From Ferrimonas senticii DSM 18821 (GTDB lineage: Bacteria > Pseudomonadota > Gammaproteobacteria > Enterobacterales > Shewanellaceae), in the NCBI RefSeq assembly GCF_000422665.1, contig NZ_AUGM01000022.1:1-51972 (forward strand): a stretch of DNA of 51,972 bases, read 5' to 3'. The notes below the pieces were generated by a model. That model searched no databases. It was not told the DNA's origin and saw only the letters and a program-made list of their open reading frames with translations. Position numbers and translations under genes: made by a program. Below are positions 1 through 8,282 of the stretch, one piece after another (the stretch's first letter is position 1; each line of letters opens with the position of its first letter).

Positions 1-800
1 GTGATGGTAACGCTGTACGGGCCAGATTCGGAGGCATCGCTGTTGATGGTACCGCTGATGATGCCGGTGTCCGGATCGATCACCAAGCCTGCCGGCAAGC
101 CTTCGGCACTGAAGGTTAGGGTGCCGTCGATATCTTCAAAGTTAGCGCTGACATCGATATTAATGCTGTCGCCATCTGCGCTGGAACGGTCGATTAAGTC
201 TTCGCTGGTCGGTGCATCGTTAACATCGTTAACGGTGACCGTCACAGTGGCGCTATTGGTTGCGCCATTAGCGTCGGTGACGGTGTAGCTGATGGTGGTG
301 TCGCCGTTGAAGTTGGCATTAGGGGTGAAGGTTAGGGTGCCGTCGTCGTTGATGACCACGGTGCCATTGGGGCTGCTGGCAACGGTCACCGTCAGGGCGT
401 CATCATCGCTGTCGTTGCCAAGCACATCGATGGTCACCGGGGTGTCTTCGTCGGTCGTGGCGCTGTCGTCCTCAGCCACTGGGCTCGGGTTAGTCACCGC
501 CCATTCAAAGGTTTCAGTGGTGGTGGCGCCATCGTCGTCGGTGGCGGTGATGGTAACGCTGTACGGGCCAGATTCGGAGGCATCGCTGTTGATGGTACCG
601 CTGATGATGCCGGTGTCCGGATCGATCACCAAGCCTGCCGGTAAGCCCTCGGCGCTGAAGGTTAAGGTGCCATCGATATCTTCAAAGTTGCCGCTGACAT
701 CAAGGCTCACCACCTCGCCATCTTCGCCTGAACGATCAATCAAGTCTTCGCTGGTCGGTGCATCGTTAACGTCGTTAACGGTGACCGTAACGGTTGCGCT
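1..800 (-). repeat. 546-bp direct repeat inside the adhesin gene
   Basis: Bases 1-~250 recur at 547-~800. About the first 95 bases of each copy are identical and the rest is diverged. The repeat unit equals one pair of adhesin domains (182 codons) and more copies are expected beyond the edge. Such repeats recombine and often collapse in short-read assemblies. Confidence 0.85.
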
Positions 801-1778
801 GCTGGTGCCGCCGTTGCCATCACTGATGGTGTAGTTGATCTGTGCTTCGCCAACGAAATTTGCCGCTGGGGTGAACACCAACTGGCCGTTTTCAATGGTG
901 ACAGTACCTTGATCTGGCGCGACCGACGCTTCAACGATGCTGAGGAGATCACCGTCACTGTCGGTGTCGTTAGCCAGCGCATCGATGGCGACTGGCGTGT
1001 CTTCATCGGTGCGAATGGCATCGTTATTAGCGATCGGATCGTCGTTAGTTGGTGCAACTTCAATATTGACGGTGGCGCTGTCGCTACCGCCATTGCCATC
1101 GCTGATTTGATAGTCAAAGGTGACGGTGCCGTGGAAGTTGTCGGCTGGGATAAATTGGATGCTGCCATCGGTGCCGATCTGCAGTTGGCCATTGGTTACG
1201 GCGATGGTTTGGGCTTGGCCGGTGAGGCTGATGCCATTGATGCTGCTGATGGATAAGCCATTGCCATCGGCATCACGGTCGTTGCTGAGCAAATTCAGGT
1301 TAACTGGGGTGTCTTCGTCGGTGCGGAGGCGATCGTTATTGGCAACCGGATCGGTATTTAGCGGTAAATCATTGTCGACGAACAAGCGCGGCTGGGGGCT
1401 GGCGGCTGGGCCTTCGGTATCAAAACGGCTTTGGGCAAGGGTTTCGGCGGCGGTGCGGTCGACATTGACGAAACTGTCACTGCCATCGGTTTCGCCGTTG
1501 CCGGCGGCGGTTTCCGGTAACGCTTCTTGAGATTCGCGCAGTAGCTCAATTACCGCGTCGACTTCGGCGTCGTCATTATTGGCGGTTGATGCAGTGGGAG
1601 ACGCCACTTCATCGAACTCAATGGCCACTGAAGTCGGCATTAGAATCGTTTCGCCGGCGTAGACGATATCACCCACCTGGACTAAGCGCTCCTCGCCCTC
1701 CAGATTGGTGACCAGCAGCTCGACGGCGCCGCTAATGTGAGTGATTTTGACAGTAGAACCCAGCACTTGTGATTGCAC
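1..1778 (-). CDS. LapA/BpfA-type giant adhesin, N-terminal part (partial)
   Basis: The reading frame is open from a GTG at 1778 to the window edge (592 codons, no stop seen), so the C-terminus is outside. AAGGGA lies just upstream of the GTG. Residues 1-~115 look like the retention module of type-I-secreted biofilm adhesins: a small beta domain with VQVGDIVYAGETIL, an acidic helix, then T90-A-A-G93, the sequence cut by the periplasmic protease LapG in LapA. From ~residue 140 there are tandem cadherin/VCBS-like repeats (TDEDTPV, FTPAANF, ISDGNGG) alternating with He_PIG/dystroglycan-like repeats (NFEDIDGTLTF, GIISGTI). Known members are surface adhesins held in the outer membrane and released by LapG under c-di-GMP control through LapD. 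No lapD, lapG or type I secretion genes are in the window; they may lie to the left. Family call is by motif recall. Confidence 0.85.
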   Translation of the reverse strand, partial: MQSQVLGSTVKITHISGAVELLVTNLEGEERLVQVGDIVYAGETILMPTSVAIEFDEVASPTASTANNDDAEVDAVIELLRESQEALPETAAGNGETDGSDSFVNVDRTAAETLAQSRFDTEGPAASPQPRLFVDNDLPLNTDPVANNDRLRTDEDTPVNLNLLSNDRDADGNGLSISSINGISLTGQAQTIAVTNGQLQIGTDGSIQFIPADNFHGTVTFDYQISDGNGGSDSATVNIEVAPTNDDPIANNDAIRTDEDTPVAIDALANDTDSDGDLLSIVEASVAPDQGTVTIENGQLVFTPAANFVGEAQINYTISDGNGGTSSATVTVTVNDVNDAPTSEDLIDRSGEDGEVVSLDVSGNFEDIDGTLTFSAEGLPAGLVIDPDTGIISGTINSDASESGPYSVTITATDDDGATTTETFEWAVTNPSPVAEDDSATTDEDTPVTIDVLGNDSDDDALTVTVASSPNGTVVINDDGTLTFTPNANFNGDTTISYTVTDANGATNSATVTVTVNDVNDAPTSEDLIDRSSADGDSINIDVSANFEDIDGTLTFSAEGLPAGLVIDPDTGIISGTINSDASESGPYSVTI

Positions 1779-1837
1779 GATCGTATCCCTTGACCTGAAA
1801 ACCGCCCCGTATTCGCTACAGCATTCTTTTGAACAAT

Positions 1838-1851
1838 GTAACAATTGTTAC
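1838..1851. promoter_or_regulatory. Perfect 14-bp palindrome upstream of the adhesin gene
   Basis: GTAACAATTGTTAC is a perfect palindrome 60 bases upstream of the adhesin GTG, in an AT-rich stretch. It could be an operator for a dimeric regulator. No regulator is assigned. Confidence 0.4.
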
Positions 1852-2225
1852 GGATTTTAACGTTTAGATAATATCTCGCTGGTGCTGATATTGCCAACCA
1901 TCTGAGCAATTAATACCCAGTGCAACTTATTGAATATATGTTCTATTTTTAGGGTTCTTTGTGCTGGTTTGTGGTGAACAACCAGTGCATTGCTCTAGCC
2001 CAGAACCGTACTGATGGCGACGATTGCCGAATGAGTTACTAAAAAGTTGTATCGCAGTAAAACGATCTGTGGTCTACCGCCATACTGGAGAGATAAACAA
2101 CCAAGTCGATTGTGCTGATTTGCCGGTTCGTTTAATGGCTAGCAGAGGAGGGCTGAAGAGTTACATGGCGGTGTCATCGCCACCAGTGGCTACAAACGTT
2201 TTCAATTGATAACAAATCGAATGGC

Positions 2226-2472
2226 TAGGGCGTGTTGACGTTTGGTGTTCAGAATTTGGTCGAGGATAGCGGCTGTCAATCGAGGATTGCGATAGAAGGC
2301 ATAGTGGCTCTACGTCGAAATCGTATGACGAAGAGTGACAGCTGCTAGTCCGACCCTGCAAGGCGGCCCTAAGTGATCTCTGAACAGCAAAATTAAGCGA
2401 CCAAGAACAATTTGCTGTCAAAAGCAGCCAACAATGAGCGCAAAAATATACAGCAAAGGTCAACACGCCCTA
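2226..2472. mobile_element. MITE-like element, copy 1 (247 bp)
   Basis: The ends are TAGGGCGTGTTGAC and its exact reverse complement GTCAACACGCCCTA. The interior is imperfectly palindromic around gtgacagctgct and has no credible ORF. A 265-bp relative is at 23646-23910. If the outermost TA is a duplicated target, the inverted repeat proper is GGGCGTGTTGAC. No transposase is present, so this fits a non-autonomous element moved in trans. The region to its left, 1852-2225, shows nothing else I can support. Confidence 0.75.
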
Positions 2473-2479
2473 AATACAG

Positions 2480-2512
2480 CAAGCCCCAACTGGTCAGTCG
2501 GGGCTTGTTTTT
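2480..2512 (+). terminator. Hairpin with T-run after moaA
   Basis: Stem CAAGCCCCAACT / AGTCGGGGCTTG with a 4-base loop, followed by TTTTT on the + strand. The nearest gene, moaA, ends at 2535 on the - strand, where the hairpin is followed only by a broken T-run (CTGTATTT). It may act in both directions. Confidence 0.6.
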
Positions 2513-2534
2513 GGTGCTTTGAGATAAATCGCGA

Positions 2535-3521
2535 TTAACCGCCGGTGTGGCTCATAAATCGCAAGATCTGGGTTTCAGCACCGGTAGAGAAATGATGCTT
2601 CTCTGGCTTGGCGCCCATGGCATCGCGGATCACCTGCTTGAGGTGTTCGATATCATTCGGGTGTTCGCGCACCGCTTTACGTAAGTCGACCGAGTTTTCA
2701 TTGCCCAAACACAGCAGCAGTTCGCCAGTGGTGGTGACTCGAACTCGGTTGCAGTCGCCGCAAAAGTTGTGGCTGTGGGGACTGATAAAACCGATGCGGA
2801 TTGGGCTGTCACTCATCTTGTAGTAACGCGCTGGGCCGCCGCTGTTTTCGGTGGTGGCGATCAGGTCAAAGTGCGGCGCAATGCGGGCGCGTACTTCGTC
2901 ACTGGTCAGCAGCGAGTGATCACGACGATTGTCCGCTAGGATCCCCAGAGGCATCTCTTCGATAAAGGTGATGTCGACCTGCTTTTCTCGTGCAAAACGC
3001 ACCAGATCGACGATCTCATCATCGTTATTGCCCTTAATGGCAACGGCATTCAACTTCAGGCGCTGGAAGCCGGCGTCACGTGCGGCATCGATGCCAGCCA
3101 GTACCCGTTCCAGTTTGCCGGTACGAGTGGTGGCGGTGAAGCGCTCTGGCTGCAAGGTGTCCAGACTGATATTCAGTCGTTGCAGACCAGCATCGGCCAG
3201 CGGTTGGGCAAACTTGGTCAGCCGTGAGCCATTGGTGGTCATGCACAGATCGTCCAAGCCCGGCAGTTTGGCGAGCTTATCGACCAACTTAACTAAGTCG
3301 GACTTAACCAAAGGTTCGCCGCCGGTAAGGCGGATTTTGCGAACACCCAGTTCAACAAAAGCGCGGCCAATCTGCTCTAACTCTTCCAGAGTTAACACCT
3401 CAGAACGGGGCAGAAAGGTGGGCTTTTCATCCATGCAGTAGATGCAACGAAAGTCGCAGTGATCGGTCACTGACAGTCGCAGATAGTCGATCTTGCGGCC
3501 AAAGCCGTCGGTCAAACTCAT
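2535..3521 (-). CDS. moaA: GTP 3',8-cyclase MoaA
   Basis: Radical-SAM enzyme for the first step of molybdopterin synthesis (GTP to 3',8-cH2GTP, with MoaC then giving cyclic pyranopterin monophosphate); cytoplasmic. 328 residues, the usual length. The N-terminal motif CDFRCIYC (CxxxCxxC) binds the SAM [4Fe-4S] cluster; a second cluster motif FCGDCNRVR...CLG is C-terminal; the protein ends in the catalytic GG pair (SHTGG). ATG at 3521 with GAGGAAG upstream. It is the last gene of the tup-mob-moe-moa operon, 15 bases after mobB/moeA. moaC, moaD, moaE and moeB are not in the window, so the rest of the pathway must be elsewhere. Confidence 0.97.
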   Translation of the reverse strand: MSLTDGFGRKIDYLRLSVTDHCDFRCIYCMDEKPTFLPRSEVLTLEELEQIGRAFVELGVRKIRLTGGEPLVKSDLVKLVDKLAKLPGLDDLCMTTNGSRLTKFAQPLADAGLQRLNISLDTLQPERFTATTRTGKLERVLAGIDAARDAGFQRLKLNAVAIKGNNDDEIVDLVRFAREKQVDITFIEEMPLGILADNRRDHSLLTSDEVRARIAPHFDLIATTENSGGPARYYKMSDSPIRIGFISPHSHNFCGDCNRVRVTTTGELLLCLGNENSVDLRKAVREHPNDIEHLKQVIRDAMGAKPEKHHFSTGAETQILRFMSHTGG

Positions 3522-3536
3522 CGGAGTCTTCCTCGG

Positions 3537-5333
3537 TTACAGCAGATCCGCGAATGGCTGCACCCAAACGGAGTCGCCAGCATTCACGTGATCTTGAGCT
3601 TCTTCGATAATGATCAAACAGTTAGCTTGAGTCATTGAGCTCAACATGCCACTGCCTTGGGCGCCGGTGCTGCTAACTTGTAGCTGCCCGGCAGCGCCCA
3701 GTTGCATGGTACCGCGAACGAATTCTGTTCGGCCAACCCGACTGCGCAAGGCTGTGGTCGAGATCGCACGGATCAGCGTCGGCTGCCAATTGGCTTCGCC
3801 TGCCAGCTTGCGCAAGGTTGGCTGCACAAATTGCATAAATGACACCATGGTGGCGACTGGGTTACCCGGTAAACCAAAGAACAGTGCCTTGCCGATTTGG
3901 CCAAAGGCCAGCGGTCGGCCTGGACGCTGGGCGATCTTCCAGAAATTGATTTCGCCGGTGGTGGCCAGCGCGTCTTTGATAAAGTCGGCGTCGCCAACGG
4001 AGACACCGCCGGAGGTCAGCACCACGTCGGCTTCGGCGGCGGCTTGGCGCAGCGCTTGTTCCATTGCCGCTTGGTTGTCCTCAATGATCCCCAGATCGAT
4101 GATGTCACAATCCAGCTTGGCCAGTAGGCCGTGCAGCGAGTAGCGGTTGGAATCGAAGATGCAGTTCGGTTTCAGGTCGTGCTCTGGCGAGCACACTTCA
4201 TCACCGGTAGAGAAGATCGCCACCTTAGGGCGACGATATACGGTTGGCTGTGCCAAGCCTAAAGAGGCCAGCAAACCGACGGTGGCGGGTTTAATCCGTT
4301 CACCAACGGCGGCGGCTTGCTCGCCTACGGCGATGTCTTCGCCAGCTTGGCGCACGTGCTCACCCAGCTTAACGCCATCATCAAAGCGCACCATGCCATC
4401 TTGTTCACTGGCCATCTCCCGCATAATCACGGTATCGGATCCAACCGGCATTGGCGCGCCAGTCATGATTTTGACCGCTTGGCCAGCTTGCAGTTGGCCA
4501 TCGTAGGCGTGACCGGCAAACACCGTGCCCATCAGTTGGTATTGCTCAATGGCGGCATCGAACGCACAGGCGTAGCCGTCCATCGCCGAATTGGTGTGCT
4601 GTGGCACATTAATTGGCGAGATCGCCGGCACCGCTAACACGCGATCAATCGCGTCGGTTAGGGCGACGGTTTCGGTTTCGCTGACCGGCTTAACCAGGCT
4701 AAGGATATGGTCGATACCCTGTTGTACCGATAGCTGCGAACGACCCTCGGCGCTGCCTTGCGGGCCAAACGGTTGATTGGCTACCGGCTGCCAAGCTGCG
4801 ATAAACCCTTGAACGTAGTCAGCGATGGCATCGACGTCGTTGATGTCCAGTTGTGGTAGGGCGCAGTCGGCTGGCAGCACGGTGGCGCTGTCGCAGGCGA
4901 TCGCTTGGATCAGCGCATCGTCCTCAAACACCAACGGCTTGCCCAGCTCGGCGCGGTGCAGTTCCAGTTTTGGCAGCGGCAGGCGTTTAAAGCCTTCGAC
5001 CAAAATCAGATCGAGGTGACGCTGATCCACCAAGGCTAATAACTCTTTCAGATCCGGATCGCCCTCGACTGGACGTTCCATCATCAGAGCCCGTCGGTTG
5101 GAAGAGGCGATCAGCATCTGATCGGCGCCGGATTTGCGCAGTTCGAAGCTATCCTTGCCCGGCTTGTCTACTTCAAAATTGTGGTGGGCATGCTTAAGCA
5201 CCGCCACTTTCAGGCCACGAGCGGACAGCTCTGGCAGCAGTTTTTTTAGTAGGGTGGTTTTGCCAGTGCCGCTGAAGGCGCAGATCCCCAATACAGGAAC
5301 TTGGCAGTCGGCAAGGAGTTGGTCCGGCGTCAT
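3537..5333 (-). CDS. Bifunctional MobB-MoeA fusion
   Basis: 598 residues made of two enzymes. Residues 1-~165 are MobB, a GTP-binding partner of MobA in attaching GMP to the cofactor, with the P-loop FSGTGKT at 20-26. Residues ~190-598 are MoeA, which inserts molybdate (or tungstate) into adenylylated molybdopterin; MoeA motifs seen in order are NSAMDGYA, TGAPMPVG, FSTGDEV, TSGGVSVGDADF and GLPGNPVATMV. The linker between them is Gln/Pro/Gly-rich. MobB and MoeA act at consecutive steps, so fusion could channel the metal-bearing pterin. It lies between mobA and moaA in the tup operon. ATG at 5333. Confidence 0.95.
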   Translation of the reverse strand: MTPDQLLADCQVPVLGICAFSGTGKTTLLKKLLPELSARGLKVAVLKHAHHNFEVDKPGKDSFELRKSGADQMLIASSNRRALMMERPVEGDPDLKELLALVDQRHLDLILVEGFKRLPLPKLELHRAELGKPLVFEDDALIQAIACDSATVLPADCALPQLDINDVDAIADYVQGFIAAWQPVANQPFGPQGSAEGRSQLSVQQGIDHILSLVKPVSETETVALTDAIDRVLAVPAISPINVPQHTNSAMDGYACAFDAAIEQYQLMGTVFAGHAYDGQLQAGQAVKIMTGAPMPVGSDTVIMREMASEQDGMVRFDDGVKLGEHVRQAGEDIAVGEQAAAVGERIKPATVGLLASLGLAQPTVYRRPKVAIFSTGDEVCSPEHDLKPNCIFDSNRYSLHGLLAKLDCDIIDLGIIEDNQAAMEQALRQAAAEADVVLTSGGVSVGDADFIKDALATTGEINFWKIAQRPGRPLAFGQIGKALFFGLPGNPVATMVSFMQFVQPTLRKLAGEANWQPTLIRAISTTALRSRVGRTEFVRGTMQLGAAGQLQVSSTGAQGSGMLSSMTQANCLIIIEEAQDHVNAGDSVWVQPFADLL

Positions 5334-5374
5334 GAAAACCTCATTAGCGGGTGTGGATGGGGGCGATAACGGGG

Positions 5375-5971
5375 TTAGCGGTTATCGCCAAGCAGCTCGG
5401 CTTCGAGTTGCTGTTTTTGTTCGGGGGTGTTGATGTTGGCAAAGGCGGCAGACTGGCCGTCAAATAGGCAGTAACTCATCCGATGCTGTTGGCACCAAAA
5501 GATCACTTTACGTTCGCCAGCATCTAAAAACTGTTGCAGCGATCCCAATAAGTTGCGCTGTAAAAGCATCACGATTGGGTGGTCTTGTTGTTCGTCGCGG
5601 GCGATCACCACTTCAGCGTCTTGCTGCTGCAGGTGGGTAAACATCCGTTCGGCTAAGTCGGTTGGCAACCTTGGGGTGTCGCAGGGCACCACTAATACGT
5701 AGTCGGTGGTGGCCGCCTCTAACGCACGGCAAACGCCGGCCAAGGGGCCGGCGAAGCCAGGAATGTTATCGCTGTAGACTGGGTAGCCTAACTGCCGATA
5801 TTGGTCCTGATTGCGGTTAGAGATCAGCAAGGTTGGCAGTTGCTCGGCGTCCAGACGTTGCAGTACGTGCTGCACCATCGGCTGGCCAGCGACATCGATA
5901 AGGCCTTTATCTTGACCGCCCATGCGTTGCGCTTGGCCACCGGCCAGTACTGCCAAAGTCAGCTGATTCAT
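5375..5971 (-). CDS. mobA: Molybdenum cofactor guanylyltransferase MobA
   Basis: Transfers GMP from GTP to the metal-pterin to make the bis-MGD cofactor used by formate dehydrogenases; cytoplasmic. 198 residues. The N-terminal nucleotide-binding signature LAGGQAQRMGGQDKGL and the metal-binding VPCDTPRLP are present. The frame is open further upstream to 6082, but ATG 5971 has AGGAAAA at the right spacing, starts exactly at the family N-terminus (MNQLTLAVLAGG) and avoids a 100-base overlap with tupC. It follows tupC by 11 bases. Confidence 0.95.
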   Translation of the reverse strand: MNQLTLAVLAGGQAQRMGGQDKGLIDVAGQPMVQHVLQRLDAEQLPTLLISNRNQDQYRQLGYPVYSDNIPGFAGPLAGVCRALEAATTDYVLVVPCDTPRLPTDLAERMFTHLQQQDAEVVIARDEQQDHPIVMLLQRNLLGSLQQFLDAGERKVIFWCQQHRMSYCLFDGQSAAFANINTPEQKQQLEAELLGDNR

Positions 5972-5982
5972 TACGTATTTTC

Positions 5983-6609
5983 CTAAGCTTGTATCCGCAA
6001 TTGGCCACCTTGCAACTGCCAACGCTGCTGGCATAGCTCGGTTAGTGGCGTTTGCTGGTGACTGGTCACCACGATGGCACAACCCTGTTGTTGCAGTTGC
6101 GCCACCATCTCGGTGATCAGCGTAACCGATTCTGGGTCTAAGTTGGCAGTGGGTTCATCCAGCAGCAACAGTTGTGGCTGCATTACCCAAGCCCGCGCCA
6201 ACGCCAAGCGTTGCCGTTCGCCCCCAGAAAGGACCTGAGCACAACGATGCTCTAGATGTTCTAGGTGGGCGGCGTGCAGCGCCTGTTGGCAGGCTTGTTG
6301 GCGTTGGCTGCGGCTCAATTTTAATGAGCCTAAGCCAAACTCCAAGTTCTGGCGAACGCTGCCGGCAAACAGGTACGGTTGTTGGTGTAGATAGATCACC
6401 GCCCCACGGCGCTGGGCTGGGCCGTGAAATTGCACTTTGCCTTGGCTTGGTTTTGTCAGCTTTGACAACAACTTTAATAGGGTGGTTTTACCGGCACCGT
6501 TGGCACCTTTTAACCACCATGCTTCAGCGGCATTGATGGTGATATCAACGCCGCTAAAGAGGGAACTGTTGTTAAACTCGATACCGAGATTTTGGCCGGA
6601 TAACAGCAT
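5983..6609 (-). CDS. tupC: Tungstate ABC transporter ATP-binding protein TupC
   Basis: 208-residue ABC ATPase that powers metal-oxyanion import. Walker A GANGAGKTT at residues 35-43, signature LSGGERQRLALARA, Walker B LLLLDEPTANLD, and a switch His in TSHQ. The length and sequence alone could also suit a CcmA-like or amino-acid ATPase; the assignment to tungstate rests on tupB and tupA immediately upstream (3 bases from tupB). ATG at 6609. Confidence 0.88.
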   Translation of the reverse strand: MLLSGQNLGIEFNNSSLFSGVDITINAAEAWWLKGANGAGKTTLLKLLSKLTKPSQGKVQFHGPAQRRGAVIYLHQQPYLFAGSVRQNLEFGLGSLKLSRSQRQQACQQALHAAHLEHLEHRCAQVLSGGERQRLALARAWVMQPQLLLLDEPTANLDPESVTLITEMVAQLQQQGCAIVVTSHQQTPLTELCQQRWQLQGGQLRIQA

Positions 6610-6612
6610 AAA

Positions 6613-7323
6613 TTACCCCCGTACCGGTCGATCGTTGCTGCGGCGTAGGGTGCCGACGGCAAAGTTAAGCAGCAGTGCCAGTACCATCAGTACCGTGCCT
6701 AGCGCGATCGCTTGGGCAAAGGTGCCCTTGCTGGTTTCCAGAGCGATGGCGGTGGGAATATTACGGGTCACGTTTTGAATGTTGCCCCCCACCAGCATTG
6801 AGGCACCGACTTCGGTAATCACCCGGCTAAAGCCACTGATCACTGCGACTAGAAGCGGTGCTTTCAGTTCGCAGCACAATACCCAGAAAGCACGGATTGG
6901 TCCGGCTCCTAAGGTTCGAGCGGTCTCCCAGGCACGCCAATCGGCACTCGAGAAAGTGCCATAGCTTAACGAGACTAATAACGGGAAGGCGAGGAAGAAT
7001 TGCGCCATTACCATCGCCGGTTGTGAGAACAACCAACGCAGATCCCCAAGGGGACCAAAGCGGTACAGCATTAGGTAAACCAGTAGACCAACCACCACGG
7101 TTGGAATGGCTTGCAACGTTTGGAACAGCGATACCAGTAACCAATGTCCCGGAAAGCGAAAAATGGCCAGACCGAAGCCAATTAAGATGGCAGTCGGTAA
7201 GGCCATTGCTAATGCTTTGCCAGAAACCGTAAAAGAGACGCCGATGATGTCCCACACCTCGGCGTCAAAAGTTACCAGTAATCGCAGTCCTTCCAGTACG
7301 TTGACTAGAAAGCTTTCACCCAT
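6613..7323 (-). CDS. tupB: Tungstate ABC transporter permease TupB
   Basis: 236-residue inner-membrane permease with about six hydrophobic segments and a BPD_transp_1-type coupling loop (ETARTLGAGPIRAFW). The region GFSRVITEVGASMLVGGN is typical of TupB/WtpB-like permeases. I chose ATG 7323; a TTG directly before it (7326) is in frame. The start lies three bases after the tupA stop, so translation is probably coupled. Confidence 0.92.
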   Translation of the reverse strand: MGESFLVNVLEGLRLLVTFDAEVWDIIGVSFTVSGKALAMALPTAILIGFGLAIFRFPGHWLLVSLFQTLQAIPTVVVGLLVYLMLYRFGPLGDLRWLFSQPAMVMAQFFLAFPLLVSLSYGTFSSADWRAWETARTLGAGPIRAFWVLCCELKAPLLVAVISGFSRVITEVGASMLVGGNIQNVTRNIPTAIALETSKGTFAQAIALGTVLMVLALLLNFAVGTLRRSNDRPVRG

Positions 7324-7326
7324 CAA

Positions 7327-8130
7327 TTAGCCTTTGTAGGTTGCCTGGAACAGTTGCTTGCCGTTAACACGGAAGCCGTCGATCATCTGTTGACCTTTGT
7401 CGCTTACCAGCCAGTCACTCAGGGCTTGGGCGCCTTCGTGGTTCAGATCTGGGTAACGCTCTGGGCTGATTAGGATGATCTGGTATGGGTTAGCCAGAGC
7501 TTCTGCGCCTTGGTAGCTCACTTCAGAGCGGATGCGATCCAGGAATGCCAGGTAAGTACCACGGTCAGCCAGCAGGTACGCGCCCATCTCGTCGGCGGTC
7601 AGCAGCGCTGGACCCATGCCTTGGCCGATGGCGCTGTAGCCTTTGAAGGTTGGCTCGATACCAGCGGCTTTCCACATCGCCAGCTCTTTCATGTGAGTGC
7701 CGGACTCGTCGCCACGAGAAACGAATTTACCGTGATCAGCGATGCGCTGCATGGCGTCGTTGATGTCTTTGGCTTGAGCTAATTTCGCCGGATCTTCCTT
7801 AGGACCAACAATCACAAAGTCGTTCATCATCAGGTAGCGTGGCTGATGGCCGTAGCCCTCTTCTACGAACTTAGCTTCCGCTGCTGGGGCATGGGTCATC
7901 ACCACATCAACATCACCGTTGCGGCCATGACGCAGTGCTTTACCGGTACCGGTGGCGATTACGTGCACGGTGTAGCCAGTGTCTTTGGTGAATTCTGGCA
8001 GCAGGTGCGCCAGCAGGCCGGTGTTATCGGTGCTGGTGGTGGTCGCCAGTTTTACCTCGGTGTTGGCTGCCATGGTTGGCAACACGATGGCCAATGCCGC
8101 AGAAGCGATCAAAGTGCGTAAAAATTTCAT
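7327..8130 (-). CDS. tupA: Tungstate-binding periplasmic protein TupA
   Basis: 267 residues with a Sec signal peptide (cleavage expected after the AMA-like LPTMAA region near residue 22), then KLATTTSTDNTGLL. The TTTS segment is the oxyanion-binding signature that separates TupA from molybdate-binding ModA in characterised systems, so tungstate is the likely ligand. Delivers substrate to TupBC. ATG at 8130 preceded by AAGGACA. First gene of the operon; a sigma-54 type promoter lies about 80 bases upstream. Selective tungstate uptake next to a formate dehydrogenase suggests a W-containing enzyme, which is inference. Confidence 0.94.
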   Translation of the reverse strand: MKFLRTLIASAALAIVLPTMAANTEVKLATTTSTDNTGLLAHLLPEFTKDTGYTVHVIATGTGKALRHGRNGDVDVVMTHAPAAEAKFVEEGYGHQPRYLMMNDFVIVGPKEDPAKLAQAKDINDAMQRIADHGKFVSRGDESGTHMKELAMWKAAGIEPTFKGYSAIGQGMGPALLTADEMGAYLLADRGTYLAFLDRIRSEVSYQGAEALANPYQIILISPERYPDLNHEGAQALSDWLVSDKGQQMIDGFRVNGKQLFQATYKG

Positions 8131-8210
8131 TTAGTGTCCTTGTGGGCAGGATTTATCCAGATTGCCTGTCTTTTTCGAGCGTTATTCGCTAGCTCTTGGC
8201 GTTGATTTTA

Positions 8211-8225
8211 GCAAAAGCAGTGCCA
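8211..8225 (-). promoter_or_regulatory. Sigma-54 promoter for the tup-mob-moe-moa operon
   Basis: On the - strand TGGCACTGCTTTTGC matches the -24/-12 consensus (TGGCAC-N5-TTGC) with GG and GC exactly 12 bases apart, followed by T. Transcription would start near 8199, leaving a ~70-base leader before tupA. The divergent neighbour encodes a sigma-54 activator. Confidence 0.8.
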
Positions 8226-8282
8226 ACAGTTTTAGCGGCAAATTCATGCGCGGCTTCACAGAAACAGGGTGTTTAACTTAGT

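Noticed and set aside
909-1256. Long + strand frames across the adhesin gene
   Set aside because: They are mirror frames of a repetitive GC-rich gene; the - frame has the domain motifs and the ribosome site.
2024-2209. 61-codon reading frame in the gap left of the MITE-like element
   Set aside because: TTG start, no ribosome site, no recognisable composition or neighbours.
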